From: Leptospira ryugenii
Lineage (GTDB): Bacteria; Spirochaetota; Leptospiria; Leptospirales; Leptospiraceae
NCBI RefSeq assembly: GCF_003114855.1
Contig: NZ_BFBB01000005.1
Coordinates: forward strand, 149,409 to 213,408
Reading direction: 5' to 3'
Length of the DNA: 64,000 bases
Shown here: piece by piece, positions 19,040 to 27,996 of the stretch
How positions within the stretch are numbered: position 1 is the stretch's first letter
Layout of the letters: each line of letters begins with the position of its first letter
Translations under genes and position numbers: made by a program
Notes under the pieces: generated by a model
What the model saw: the letters and a program-made list of their open reading frames with translations, nothing else
Database searches by the model: none
What the model was told of the DNA's origin: nothing

Positions 19040-20257
19040 ATGAAACCAGTCACTTATCTTTTCATTTGTCTGTTCTCGATATACACTTTTGCCTGTAAAC
19101 AAGTGAAAGGGGATATTTTCCTTCTTCCGCTTGTGACTGGTAGTATCGAGACTTCCCTAAACACAGGGCAAACGACGATTGATACGACCGCAACCAGCAC
19201 GATTGACTCTTCCACCGTACCACCTGTACTTTCAGGGAACATCCAGTCCAACTCAGTATCCTTAACTGCAAGCACCAACTATACCTTAAGCTCTAGTGTC
19301 TCTTCTGGCTCTTCCTTTGTCACATGCAGCTACCAAACCTCATCTTCCAATGTGGAAAATACACCATCCTGCCAATTGTCCAATGACGGAAGCCAAGTGC
19401 TGATCGCTAAGTCAGGAGGTGCCTCAATCACTGTGAACTATTCCGTGCTTAGTTTTTCTTCTGGGATGAGCGTGCAAAGGGGAGCGAGCACATTTACTTC
19501 TGGTTTAGCATCTGTTACCTTGCCAACAGCCATCAACCCCCAACGTTCTTTTTTAGTCTTGAGCACTCGCACCTCTGAAACTGGCAATGTCCTAGACGCA
19601 AGGAAGTTGGCCAAAGGTGAGATCACAAATGCAAATACTTTGAATTTTTCCTGTTACCAATGCACAGCAAGCACCATAGTAGAGTGGCAAGTCATCCAAT
19701 GGAATGCGTCCAGCGTACAATCAGGCCAAACAACAATCGCTAATGGAAATGCAAACCAATCGGTAACCTTAGCTTCTTCTGTTGACACAACTAAATCCTT
19801 TCTTATCTTTAATTATAGTTATACGCCAGGTGCAACACCCGGATTTGAAGATGAATATATGTTAGAAGGGAGATTTCTCTCAAACTCCCAGATCAACTTC
19901 CAAAGAGGGAATACAACCGGTGTATTAGACATCCAATATTTTGTTGTCAGTTTAAGTTCTGGTGCTACTGTAAAATCAAATAGCTATTCTATGACAGATG
20001 CACAATTAAACATTTGTGATAGCATCCCTTCCGGTGGACTTACCAATTACCAAAGAACCATGTTACTTGCTAGCAATCGGATTGGGATAGAAAATCCTGT
20101 GGCTTCCAATGTGGATTCGGGAAGTATACGCTATGGATTTGGCACCGCAGGTTGTGGAGGAGCCGGCAACACTCATCTCTCCGCAACGAGAGCCGCTTTA
20201 GGAGAGGGACCGACCAACCACAGCATCTCTGGTTCCTACTTTTTAATCGAATTTTAG
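19040..20257 (+). CDS. lipoprotein with three repeated beta-rich modules
   Basis: This 405-residue protein has a lipoprotein signal peptide (YLFICLFSIYTFAC, modified Cys at ~19). The rest is Ser/Thr/Asn-rich and beta-rich and has three related units of about 90-100 residues, recognisable by ITVNYSVLSFSSGMSVQRG (about 133-151), TIVEWQVIQWNASSVQSG (about 212-229) and LDIQYFVVSLSSGATVKS (about 298-315); the first two are followed by TLPTAINPQRSFLVL- or LASSVDTTKSFLIF-like segments. It is probably surface-exposed or periplasmic; function unknown. Confidence 0.75.
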   Translation: MKPVTYLFICLFSIYTFACKQVKGDIFLLPLVTGSIETSLNTGQTTIDTTATSTIDSSTVPPVLSGNIQSNSVSLTASTNYTLSSSVSSGSSFVTCSYQTSSSNVENTPSCQLSNDGSQVLIAKSGGASITVNYSVLSFSSGMSVQRGASTFTSGLASVTLPTAINPQRSFLVLSTRTSETGNVLDARKLAKGEITNANTLNFSCYQCTASTIVEWQVIQWNASSVQSGQTTIANGNANQSVTLASSVDTTKSFLIFNYSYTPGATPGFEDEYMLEGRFLSNSQINFQRGNTTGVLDIQYFVVSLSSGATVKSNSYSMTDAQLNICDSIPSGGLTNYQRTMLLASNRIGIENPVASNVDSGSIRYGFGTAGCGGAGNTHLSATRAALGEGPTNHSISGSYFLIEF

Positions 20258-20325
20258 AATCGAAAAATTCCCTCACCTCCAAAATAAACACTGTTTTATT
20301 GAGAAATTTCAGGTAAACTTTCCCT

Positions 20326-21606
20326 GTGATCCAAATCATTGTTCATTCTTTTCTAGGCAAAGCTCTTCAATTTTCCCAAAAGTCCACGGATTCTGTTTTA
20401 AGAGGGGTTCAAATACTTGTTTCAGGCAGCTTACAGGGAACTAGTGAAGGCCTTCAGCTTCTTTCGAATGCATTCTTGTACAAACCAGAGTGGAGAGAGG
20501 CCTTAAAAAAAGCTGGCATCTCGATACGAGAGACGGGCGAAAAGACAAAGGAAACCCTGGGTTCCGTGATCTCGGATACAAATGCTCAATTCGAACAAGC
20601 CATGCATGCAGTCAATGCACTCGGAAAAAAAGGCGAACAATTGATCTTTGACAATAGGGTGATTTCAAGCATATTGGGTAGTTCACACAACCAAAGATTT
20701 AAACTCACAAAGATTGACATGAGTTTTCGCAAACTTGGTGAAGACATCAGCATACATGAGTTAGTTTCTCAAATCAAATCATCCACTCAAAAGGAAGTCG
20801 TCCTCTATGTTCCTGGTCTATTCACCGATGAGACAGTCTGGTTAGAAAAATGGATTCCGTATAAAAAGAAAAAGATTCGATCAAGAGGGATCGCGACTGA
20901 GCTAGAGGCGAAAGGCTACCAGTCCATTTTTTTGAGATTTAACCATGGTCTACCGATTCATGAAAATGGGAAAAGACTCATGCACCTACTGGATATTCTC
21001 TTCCAAGAGATGCCCGACCTACGTCCACATGTTATCTGTTATAGTTTAGGAGGACTCGTTTTTCGAAGTTGCCTTTTTTATGCAAAACTGGAAAACAAAG
21101 AGTGGCGTAAAAATTTTCAGAAAATCACTTCCATTGCAACTCCGAATCGAGGATCTTATTTAGAAAAGATAGGCTTTTGGTTGGGATTGATTTTGGAAAG
21201 ATCTCCTGTCCTGGCCTTAAAACTGATCGGTATCGTTGGCAACCTGCGCAGTGATGCCATCAAGGACCTTTCTTTTGGTCTAATCAAAGAAGAACCAGGT
21301 GGTATCTTAACTCCTATTACCCGCTACTTTGAAGATACCTACCATGGCGAATTGGATGACCATGACGTCTATGAAGCCTATGCATTAATGGACGATATTA
21401 AAAATCCTATCCAAAATTTTCTAGGCGATGGCATTGTGGAAAGGTCGAGTTTACGTTATCTAACAGAAAAAGTTTACGCAAAAAAAATAAACCCATCTAT
21501 CCGTACACTTGAAATTGAAAAGGCAAATCATTTCTCTATTCTAAACTCCAAGAAACTTTTTTCCTGGTTGCATACGATTTATGAAGCTAAAACAGATAAT
21601 GGATAG
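20326..21606 (+). CDS. alpha/beta hydrolase, lipase-like
   Basis: This 426-residue protein carries the nucleophile elbow CYSLGGLVFRS (GxSxG-like, with Tyr-Ser) after a beta strand, preceded by VVLYVPGLFTDE and followed by TSIATPNRGSYLE, a pattern shared by lipases and PGAP1-like esterases. The C-terminal EKANHFSILNSKK supplies the likely catalytic His. The N-terminal ~130 residues are helical and of unknown function. Start is GTG at 20326. No signal peptide is evident, so the protein may be cytoplasmic. It is convergent with the next gene, with a 20-base overlap. Confidence 0.7.
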   Translation: MIQIIVHSFLGKALQFSQKSTDSVLRGVQILVSGSLQGTSEGLQLLSNAFLYKPEWREALKKAGISIRETGEKTKETLGSVISDTNAQFEQAMHAVNALGKKGEQLIFDNRVISSILGSSHNQRFKLTKIDMSFRKLGEDISIHELVSQIKSSTQKEVVLYVPGLFTDETVWLEKWIPYKKKKIRSRGIATELEAKGYQSIFLRFNHGLPIHENGKRLMHLLDILFQEMPDLRPHVICYSLGGLVFRSCLFYAKLENKEWRKNFQKITSIATPNRGSYLEKIGFWLGLILERSPVLALKLIGIVGNLRSDAIKDLSFGLIKEEPGGILTPITRYFEDTYHGELDDHDVYEAYALMDDIKNPIQNFLGDGIVERSSLRYLTEKVYAKKINPSIRTLEIEKANHFSILNSKKLFSWLHTIYEAKTDNG

Positions 21607-23323
21607 AAAAAAGATTTTCCTGATAAGCAATGTTTGATTTGGCTTCCGCTCTGATTTCCAGTGCTTCGGAAATAGCATACCTAAATTGTAAGGAATTTTC
21701 AAAATGATCCTCATTCTTGGATACCCTAGCATAGGTATAAAATGACTGGACTAGGAGTTTAAAAGAACCCAACTCCCAAATATATAGGATACCTGCCTGG
21801 GGACCATATCTCAGGCCATGTCGAAACTCTGGGTGGGACTGAACCTTTCCTCCAGCTAACATGGATATCTTTCCTAAGTAAAAAGAATCAGGCACTTCTT
21901 TTCCAAAACTCAAACCCAAAAGGTAGTCCGCATTTCCTACGGAAATCCTGCGAGAGGAATCTCTAAAGTATATGGATTCTGTTCCCAGTTGAAAAGCCTC
22001 TGAAAAATTTCTGTCTTTTAGACTAAAGGGCCTAACATTTACATAACGAAGTACTTGGAATGCACTCAACTCAGCCCTACCATCTGCGTATCTTCGGAGA
22101 TCAAGATTTAAAATTTGTAATTCCGAGTCTTTGGGATAAGCTTTCTTGCTATTTAGCAAATCATGAAGTCCAAAACGAAATGAGATTTCGGAAAAACTAC
22201 CTAAGTTTGAAGATCCATAAGAAAGTTTTGCTCTGTACTTGCCGTGCATATCGATTGGATTTTCAGAGAGAATACTTGGTTGGTTCTCATCAGTTCTTTG
22301 CTTGGTATTTGTGGTTCTTTCTTCCCGACCTGTCAAAAGCAGTTCTTTTTTATTTATCTGCTTTAGTGAATCAATCGGAAGCTGAATGGGTCCAAACTGT
22401 GTCCCCTTTCGAACCAATTCCATAAGATAGAGATGGAACAGGGCATTCGATTGGGAATGCCATACTGACAATCTTTCTACTCCATTTAAATCCCATAGTA
22501 TGCGAATTAGGCGATCTTTTTCACCTTCTTGGAGTGTAAGGGGATAGATAAACATAGAAGTGGCAAACGATTGCTTCGGAATATCCTTTTCCCTTTGCGG
22601 ACTTGTAAATACATGCCTAAGGTATAAGCTCTCTTTCGGCTCCCCAGGGTTTTCTTTTGGAATTTCCCCTTTCTCCTTTTCGCTCGTTACAGATAGAAAA
22701 AAATCACCGACGATATGATCGAACTCTGCGAAATTAGGTTCTAAATAGATATACTGAAATTGCAAAAAATTTGCTCGTTCTTTCCAATTTAAAAATCGAA
22801 CACATTGTACTTTAGGAAAAGAAAGATTCGGAATATGGTTTTTGAACCAGGTATACCGCTCTGGAAATCGACAGATTGGATGCTCATCTTGTAAAGACGC
22901 TGGTAAAAAGCCAGCTCTAAGGCTAGCCATCATTTCCAACCGTGGTTTTGAAAAACCATCTTTTGAAAGAAAATATCCTTCATTTTCAATTAGAGAGTAA
23001 GAAGACCATATCCAAGATTTTTTCCAAAAAAGTAAATTCTCCCAATGTGCTTCTCTATAAAGCAGATGGGATTCGGAATACTCTATGGCTTGTTTTAAAA
23101 CTTCTCTTTCCGTTTTCTCTTTGGGTTCATAGAGATCATAAAATTGAATTTTTTTTTCTATATTCTTTTTCGGGAGAGGGCTGATATTGGTTCTCTCATC
23201 CTCATATGCATCGTCTGTTGGAAGTTGGATGATGGATTGGGATAAGTAGGGAGAGGAGTAAGAAAAAAGAAATAGAAGAATAATTTTACTATTCTTAGAG
23301 AAAGTCGGAAAGCGTTTCCACAT
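21587..23323 (-). CDS. DUF4105 (Lnb-like) outer-envelope protein lacking the catalytic Cys
   Basis: This 578-residue protein has an N-terminal signal peptide (SKIILLFLFSYSSPYLSQ). About residues 78-160 match the helical domain preceding DUF4105 (HWENLLFW, YFLSKDGFSKPRLEMMASL, PICRFPERYTWF). About 185-325 correspond to DUF4105: the His motif survives as AEFDHIVG (His203), but the Asn-Cys motif normally NCSYxLL reads SNALFHLYL (Ala294), followed by a good match of the late strand QLPIDSLKQI. The C-terminal 220 residues resemble the beta-barrel-like region of these proteins (LGSFSEISFRFGLHDLLNSK, SISVGNADYLLGLSFG-like strands). DUF4105 of Lnb transfers acyl chains on lipoproteins, so this copy is probably inactive or altered. 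Confidence 0.7.
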   Translation of the reverse strand: MWKRFPTFSKNSKIILLFLFSYSSPYLSQSIIQLPTDDAYEDERTNISPLPKKNIEKKIQFYDLYEPKEKTEREVLKQAIEYSESHLLYREAHWENLLFWKKSWIWSSYSLIENEGYFLSKDGFSKPRLEMMASLRAGFLPASLQDEHPICRFPERYTWFKNHIPNLSFPKVQCVRFLNWKERANFLQFQYIYLEPNFAEFDHIVGDFFLSVTSEKEKGEIPKENPGEPKESLYLRHVFTSPQREKDIPKQSFATSMFIYPLTLQEGEKDRLIRILWDLNGVERLSVWHSQSNALFHLYLMELVRKGTQFGPIQLPIDSLKQINKKELLLTGREERTTNTKQRTDENQPSILSENPIDMHGKYRAKLSYGSSNLGSFSEISFRFGLHDLLNSKKAYPKDSELQILNLDLRRYADGRAELSAFQVLRYVNVRPFSLKDRNFSEAFQLGTESIYFRDSSRRISVGNADYLLGLSFGKEVPDSFYLGKISMLAGGKVQSHPEFRHGLRYGPQAGILYIWELGSFKLLVQSFYTYARVSKNEDHFENSLQFRYAISEALEIRAEAKSNIAYQENLFSIHYLF

Positions 23324-24236
23324 GAGTTGTAACAGAGTCGGCTAATGCCTCAAAATGATACCCTCCTTCCAAAAATGAAATGAGCCTCCCTTTTGCATAT
23401 AAATTTGCTTCTTTTAAAATCAATTGTGTTAACTGTGAAAATGCTCGAGTTTCTAAATTCATTCCACCCAAAGGATCTGCTTTATGTGCATCAAAACCAG
23501 CAGACACTAGAATGAATTCTGGTTGGAAGATCTCCATCTCTTTTTGCACCAAAGGCCAAACTTTCCAATAATCTAATTCGTTTGAATTTCTAGGCAATGG
23601 CAAATTCAAAGTAAATCCAAAACCATCGCCACTGCCTCTTTCCTCAGAGGATCCAGTTCCTGGATAAAAAGGATATTGGTGTAAGGAAATGAAATAGACA
23701 GATGGATCATCGTAAAACTGATGTTGTGTGCCGTTCCCGTGGTGAACATCCCAATCTAGGATCAGGATTTTTTTGATTCCTTGGGTTTGTAAGTACTTAG
23801 CTGTGATTGCGATGTTATTAAAAAGACAAAAACCCATCGCATGGCTGGACTCTGCATGATGACCCGGTGGCCTTACCAGCGCGATCCCATTTTTGGCTTG
23901 GTTGCTAAGAATAGAATCGGCTATGTGGATACCTGCACCAACTGCTAAACTTGCGGCAAAATACGATTGGGAGGAAAAGGGAGTATCCCCATCAAAATAA
24001 CCATTTTTGTTTGTCTCACAGATCTCTTGGACAGAGCGCACATACCGTACATCATGAATAAGTGATATCTGCTCTTGGGAGGCAGATTTAAATTTTGTTT
24101 CCCAAATAATATGATCATTTGATAACTTCTGCAATTGATTGACAATTGAATCCAAACGCTTACTCGTTTCTGGATGACCAGAACCAGTATCATGCAGAAG
24201 AAACTCTGGTCTGTACGCAATCAGTGTCTTTGCCAT
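23295..24236 (-). CDS. histone deacetylase-family hydrolase
   Basis: This 313-residue zinc amidohydrolase of the HDAC / acetylpolyamine amidohydrolase superfamily shows RPPGHHAESSHAMGFCLFNN with the catalytic His pair, LILDWDVHHGNGTQHQFY with two zinc ligands, and SAGFDAHKADPLGGM with the third ligand Asp. Bacterial relatives deacetylate polyamines, acetoin-pathway proteins or other acetyl-lysine substrates; here the substrate is unknown. ATG at 24236, one base after the stop of the next gene upstream (24238), so these two are coupled. Its end overlaps the DUF4105-like gene by 29 bases. Confidence 0.9.
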   Translation of the reverse strand: MAKTLIAYRPEFLLHDTGSGHPETSKRLDSIVNQLQKLSNDHIIWETKFKSASQEQISLIHDVRYVRSVQEICETNKNGYFDGDTPFSSQSYFAASLAVGAGIHIADSILSNQAKNGIALVRPPGHHAESSHAMGFCLFNNIAITAKYLQTQGIKKILILDWDVHHGNGTQHQFYDDPSVYFISLHQYPFYPGTGSSEERGSGDGFGFTLNLPLPRNSNELDYWKVWPLVQKEMEIFQPEFILVSAGFDAHKADPLGGMNLETRAFSQLTQLILKEANLYAKGRLISFLEGGYHFEALADSVTTHVETLSDFL

Positions 24237-24237
24237 A

Positions 24238-24801
24238 TTACTGGAATTTCATAATCCTCTCTACATAGATGATCATCTCAATGATCTCAATCGCAATTTG
24301 ATCCAGTGATTTGCCAATTTCAATTTTTTCGGCAGGACTGATCTCTTTATCAAGAGAGGCATTTCCTACTTCGGTTAAAAAACTCCGCATTTTATCCGCC
24401 AAAATAGTGTTAAACCACGTTTTAAAATCAGAAATCCGAATCTTATACTCCGGGTCTAAACTCCCACTCAACTCCCAACCATTGCCTTCCATGTATCTGA
24501 TCTGGACTCGAAAGAGTCCTTTTTCTTTTTCAAGACTGACAAGGGATTGTTCCGGCAAGAAATCAAGTTTTCTCATCATGGACACAAGGGTTAAGATTTT
24601 CTCGAGTAAATCGATGAGTTTTGTTTTCTCCTGCCCTGTGATCTTTGCGTCGTCCCCCAAAGAATTCAAATAACTAGTTGCCAATTCTTTATAAAGATTG
24701 GTCAGCGAAAGAACTCGCTCTCTAAATTGGCTCAGCCGTACTAAGCTATCATCAAACCGACCAATGGACTTTAAGGCAAAATCTGGAGAAATATCGATCA
24801 T
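24238..24801 (-). CDS. helical hypothetical protein
   Basis: A 187-residue soluble protein predicted to be mostly helical. Two similar helical segments, KITGQEKTKLIDLLEKILTL and EISPAEKIEIGKSLDQIAIE, are each preceded by an acidic turn (GDDA, SLDK) that faintly resembles EF-hand loops, though loop ligands are not complete. I chose ATG at 24801 because AAGGA lies seven bases upstream; a frame start at 24849 has no ribosome-binding site. Coupled to the HDAC-family gene. No family recognised. Confidence 0.55.
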   Translation of the reverse strand: MIDISPDFALKSIGRFDDSLVRLSQFRERVLSLTNLYKELATSYLNSLGDDAKITGQEKTKLIDLLEKILTLVSMMRKLDFLPEQSLVSLEKEKGLFRVQIRYMEGNGWELSGSLDPEYKIRISDFKTWFNTILADKMRSFLTEVGNASLDKEISPAEKIEIGKSLDQIAIEIIEMIIYVERIMKFQ

Positions 24802-24846
24802 GAACGTTCCTTTCCCTTCCAATGAATCAGGATTTTTTAGAATCGT

Positions 24847-24861
24847 CAATCGAATCGATTG
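24847..24861. promoter_or_regulatory. 15-bp inverted repeat between divergent genes
   Basis: CAATCGA-A-TCGATTG is a perfect 7-1-7 palindrome in the 106-base gap between the divergent genes starting at 24801 and 24908. It could be an operator; no cognate regulator is known. Confidence 0.3.
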
Positions 24862-24907
24862 GATTTATCAGATGATTTTTGAAGTCTATCCAAAAAGAGG
24901 GATTTTC

Positions 24908-25867
24908 ATGCTTTCATTTTTAAAGTCTTTGTCATTGGGAATGATCTTTCTCGTCGGTTTCTCAGAATGCCAAACGAGTTCATCACAAAGGAGTGAATCG
25001 GGCCGATCCACAATCTCACAAGCTGGTTCGATGCCTGAATTTATAGAAGGGCTCTACATCAATACAAAGACGATCCGCAACCCAAAATTTTGGAACACTC
25101 TCTTCCAATCGATGCAGGATGTTGGGATGAATGCAGCAGTCATTGACATCCAACCATTTCCTCCCTCAGCGGAACAGATTGCGGACATTCGCAAACGTGG
25201 CATTTATCCAATTGCAAGAGTGGTCAATTTTGAGGGTGGACTGGTAGACAAAGCTCCGAGCCCCGACAGAATGCGTTCTATCCAAAAAGCAATCCGTACG
25301 GCATGCGAACTTGGGTTTCCTGAAATACAATTAGATTACATTCGTTATGCGGATGGTGGAACAAACTTCACGATGCCTTATGAAAAACGATACGAGAGTA
25401 TTTTAAATATAATACGAGACCACAAAGAGAAAACAAAAGATGTATGTGGACCATCTGTCATCTGGTCCGCAGATATTTTTGGTCGAGTGCCTTTTATAGA
25501 AAATGATATCATTGGTCAAAAGGTAGAGCCATTTAGTGAGGAACTGAATGCACTTTATCCGATGTTGTATCCATCCCATTTTTATGGCCTAACCAAAAGA
25601 GTCTCAGATCCATATGGAACGATAAAAGATGGCTTGGACTTTACCGTTGAAAGAGCAAAAAAAGGCACACGAGCACTCGCATGGGTACAGGGATTCAAGA
25701 TGATGATAGGGCCTAGTCGACTCAGCTATCAGGATTATATCAAAGTGCAAATGTTAGGCGCCTGGGAATCGAAAGGCCACGGATTTATCGTTTGGAATGC
25801 AGGAAATGATTATTATGATACCCTTACTGCATATACTGCTTACCAAAACGAAAAAAAGAAAAAGTAA
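24908..25867 (+). CDS. DUF4015 putative glycoside hydrolase lipoprotein
   Basis: This 319-residue protein has a lipoprotein signal (SLGMIFLVGFSEC, Cys ~20) and a TIM-barrel-like domain of the DUF4015 putative glycosyl hydrolase family: EGLYINTKTIRNPKFWNTLF, GMNAAVIDIQPFPPS, GIYPIARVVNFEGG, FPEIQLDYIRYADGG and SADIFGRVPFIEND. The Asp-Tyr-Ile-Arg-Tyr motif and Asp of IWSADIF are candidate active-site residues. The start was set at ATG 24908, with AGAGGG upstream and a clean signal peptide. Substrate unknown; likely anchored in the cell envelope. Confidence 0.75.
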   Translation: MLSFLKSLSLGMIFLVGFSECQTSSSQRSESGRSTISQAGSMPEFIEGLYINTKTIRNPKFWNTLFQSMQDVGMNAAVIDIQPFPPSAEQIADIRKRGIYPIARVVNFEGGLVDKAPSPDRMRSIQKAIRTACELGFPEIQLDYIRYADGGTNFTMPYEKRYESILNIIRDHKEKTKDVCGPSVIWSADIFGRVPFIENDIIGQKVEPFSEELNALYPMLYPSHFYGLTKRVSDPYGTIKDGLDFTVERAKKGTRALAWVQGFKMMIGPSRLSYQDYIKVQMLGAWESKGHGFIVWNAGNDYYDTLTAYTAYQNEKKKK

Positions 25868-25871
25868 AGCC

Positions 25872-26903
25872 TCATTCAGAGGCTTCTTCCAACATCTTTC
25901 TTCTTTCATAAGCCTCGGCTTCTTCCTCCCCAAAGGCTTTCACTCGCAATTCTTTTAATTTTTTTTCCTTATCTTTATCAGAAAGGTTTGGATTTAAACG
26001 CAGAAATTCTTTCTCTTGTTTTTCATAATTGGAGATACGTTCAGCTTGTTCGGATTCTTCTTTGCGTATTTTTGCCAGTTCTGAGGCACGTTCCTTTCCA
26101 AAGTATTTAATATCTAAAGCTGTTAATTTTTTCTCTTTTTCCTCTGCATTTAGTCCCGCAAATTCCCTCTCTCTCAAACCAATTTCGGTTTGGTAGTGGT
26201 CAAATTTGTCCTCTCTACTCACGATAGAATCATAATAGGAACCATATGTCTTACGTTTTAAAGTATCGAATTTTTTGACCCTTTCTTCGGGATTCATGTT
26301 TTTACTGCTTTGGATAAAATTTGCTGAACCTTCTAAAAATTGTACCTGGGATTCTTCCATACCAAAGACGAGATCAGATTTCTCATCTCCCATGATCTCC
26401 CTACGTTTGTTTTTTAAAATTTCATATCTATCTTCAAACTTCGACTCCCCTGAGAGATCTAATTTTCGGATGCCTTCTTCATAGCGGAAATAACTCTCAA
26501 ATAAATCTCTCAACTTTTCACGTCCAGGAGATTCATAGGTTTGGTCTATGTATGTAAGTATAGTTTGATTACATTGTTCTGCCGTATAACCAGCATCACA
26601 CTTTCTTCGCAGAGCCCAAAGTTCCCAGACAAAATTGATTTTACCAGTTTTGAGATCTTCAATGATTTCAAGATAGGATTTTGGTGAATCCTCACGAAAT
26701 GGAGAAAGTGCAGCATCCCAAAATTGCGATTGATCACCTAAAGGCTGTAAGTTCGCATTTTGTTGTAAATCTTCATTTTCGGGGTGCATAGACCTTGCCG
26801 TGTCCGAAGGATCATTTTTGGAAAGCTGTGTAAAAAGAAAAAAGGCTGTTAGTAAGAAACAAATTCCAAGTACCGAATAGAATAAAATCTTTTGTTTTGA
26901 CAT
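25872..26903 (-). CDS. lipase-specific foldase (first copy)
   Basis: This 343-residue protein has one N-terminal membrane anchor (KILFYSVLGICFLLTAFFLF) and a long alpha-helical periplasmic domain, the layout of lipase chaperones (Lif/LipB). REKLRDLFESYFRYEEGI corresponds loosely to the conserved RxxFDY motif, and C-terminal segments such as KYFGKERASELAKIR and KAFGEEEAEAYERR repeat the (K/R)xxFGxExA unit of the family. It should fold the secreted lipase encoded directly upstream. No Shine-Dalgarno precedes the ATG at 26903, and a terminator-like hairpin separates it from that lipase gene. Confidence 0.75.
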   Translation of the reverse strand: MSKQKILFYSVLGICFLLTAFFLFTQLSKNDPSDTARSMHPENEDLQQNANLQPLGDQSQFWDAALSPFREDSPKSYLEIIEDLKTGKINFVWELWALRRKCDAGYTAEQCNQTILTYIDQTYESPGREKLRDLFESYFRYEEGIRKLDLSGESKFEDRYEILKNKRREIMGDEKSDLVFGMEESQVQFLEGSANFIQSSKNMNPEERVKKFDTLKRKTYGSYYDSIVSREDKFDHYQTEIGLREREFAGLNAEEKEKKLTALDIKYFGKERASELAKIRKEESEQAERISNYEKQEKEFLRLNPNLSDKDKEKKLKELRVKAFGEEEAEAYERRKMLEEASE

Positions 26904-26910
26904 GGTATAG

Positions 26911-26949
26911 AATAAAAAAGGGTCATGCGTTCAAATCGCACAACCCTTT
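26911..26949 (-). terminator. terminator-like hairpin between lipase and foldase (pair 1)
   Basis: On the minus strand AAAGGGT (26949-26943) pairs with ACCCTTT (26923-26917); TGCG/CGCA adds inner pairs, and the stem is followed by a T-run (TTTTTTATT). It starts 26 bases past the lipase stop and ends just before the foldase ATG. Confidence 0.65.
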
Positions 26950-26974
26950 CTTGTAATTTAGAAAAGAGAAAAGT

Positions 26975-27886
26975 TTACAATCCCGCTTGCGCGTTTCTTG
27001 CTATATTTAAATACCAACCTGTTACATCGAAGAAGCCTTGGCCACTCCATTCGAAGTTTGTCGCTTGCAAATGGTCTATCCCAGTCGCATACCAATATCC
27101 ATTTGCTTCGCCCTTATAAGTTCCCCATCTTTGAGAAGTAAGAGGTACCACACCATCATTGGTTCCGCCCAGTCCATAGAATAAACCTCCAGCCCAAGTG
27201 ATAGGGTGAGTCAATGCCATGAGAGGGTGTTGGATGAGGTCCGCCCATGCCATGGCGCTGCCGTAGGAATAGTACTTTTTGCCAGAGACATTGGGTGAAG
27301 AAGAGTTGAAAGTATTTACATAACTAACAGTGAGAGATCTTCCCATAGCGATCACATCTTGGGGACGCCCATCGCGGTAGACCAATTTTGCCAATAAACT
27401 AAGTGCAGAGTTTGCGAATGGCTGTAACCAACCTGGTATCACAGCTAACACGATATCTGCCATAGGTGCTCCTCTATGGAGTGAATTTACAGTTGTAATG
27501 GTGGCGGTTTTAGAGGCAAAGCCGAGGTTAGAAACCATATACCGAATGACAAGTCCACCTTGCGAGTGGCCAACCAATTGGACTTTCGTACAACCATTGG
27601 AAGCCATCCATGAATTGACTGCCGATTGGATTTGTTGTGCACGCACAGGGATGCTGTTGGTCGCAGAACTTCCAGGAGTTGTCACCTTCGCACCTTGGGA
27701 ACGGAGGTAGCTATCGAGCCCTCCCCAATACTTTACCAATCCACCAGCAAGGCCTTTGGTGTCATCAAAGCCCAAAATCCCATGCACAAGTGCAATGCAC
27801 TGTCCGTCTAGAGGACCAGCAAACAAGCCTGTTGCGGGGGCTAACAGGAATAAACTCACGATTCCGCTCAATAGTTTCTTTTTCAT
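26975..27886 (-). CDS. secreted lipase, Lif-dependent type (first copy)
   Basis: This 303-residue triacylglycerol lipase of the Pseudomonas family I type has a signal peptide (LLSGIVSLFLLAPATGLFA). The oxyanion strand is ALVHGILGFDD, the nucleophile Ser108 in LVGHSQGGL, the Asp in TNDGVVPLTSQ (Asp244) and the His in GIDHLQATN (His272). Such lipases need a membrane-anchored foldase, supplied by the next gene downstream. ATG at 27886 with AGGATGCC upstream. A good promoter at 27916-27945 allows independent transcription from the upstream pair. Confidence 0.9.
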   Translation of the reverse strand: MKKKLLSGIVSLFLLAPATGLFAGPLDGQCIALVHGILGFDDTKGLAGGLVKYWGGLDSYLRSQGAKVTTPGSSATNSIPVRAQQIQSAVNSWMASNGCTKVQLVGHSQGGLVIRYMVSNLGFASKTATITTVNSLHRGAPMADIVLAVIPGWLQPFANSALSLLAKLVYRDGRPQDVIAMGRSLTVSYVNTFNSSSPNVSGKKYYSYGSAMAWADLIQHPLMALTHPITWAGGLFYGLGGTNDGVVPLTSQRWGTYKGEANGYWYATGIDHLQATNFEWSGQGFFDVTGWYLNIARNAQAGL

Positions 27887-27915
27887 ATAGGCATCCTAAT
27901 TTCTTTCGAATGCCA

Positions 27916-27945
27916 TATTTATGTCAGTATTTGAGCGATCGTCAA
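27916..27945 (-). promoter_or_regulatory. sigma-70-type promoter for lipase 1
   Basis: On the minus strand TTGACG (27945-27940) and TAAATA (27921-27916) are 18 bases apart, about 30 bases before the lipase ATG. Confidence 0.55.
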
Positions 27946-27996
27946 GGCATTTCCCCAAAAATTAATCCAAATGGAAGTTTTTTTACTGAATTGTGT

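Noticed and set aside
22060..22425. Plus-strand frame of 121 residues inside the Cys-less DUF4105 gene
   Set aside because: Antisense shadow; the minus-strand frame shows domain motifs along its full length.
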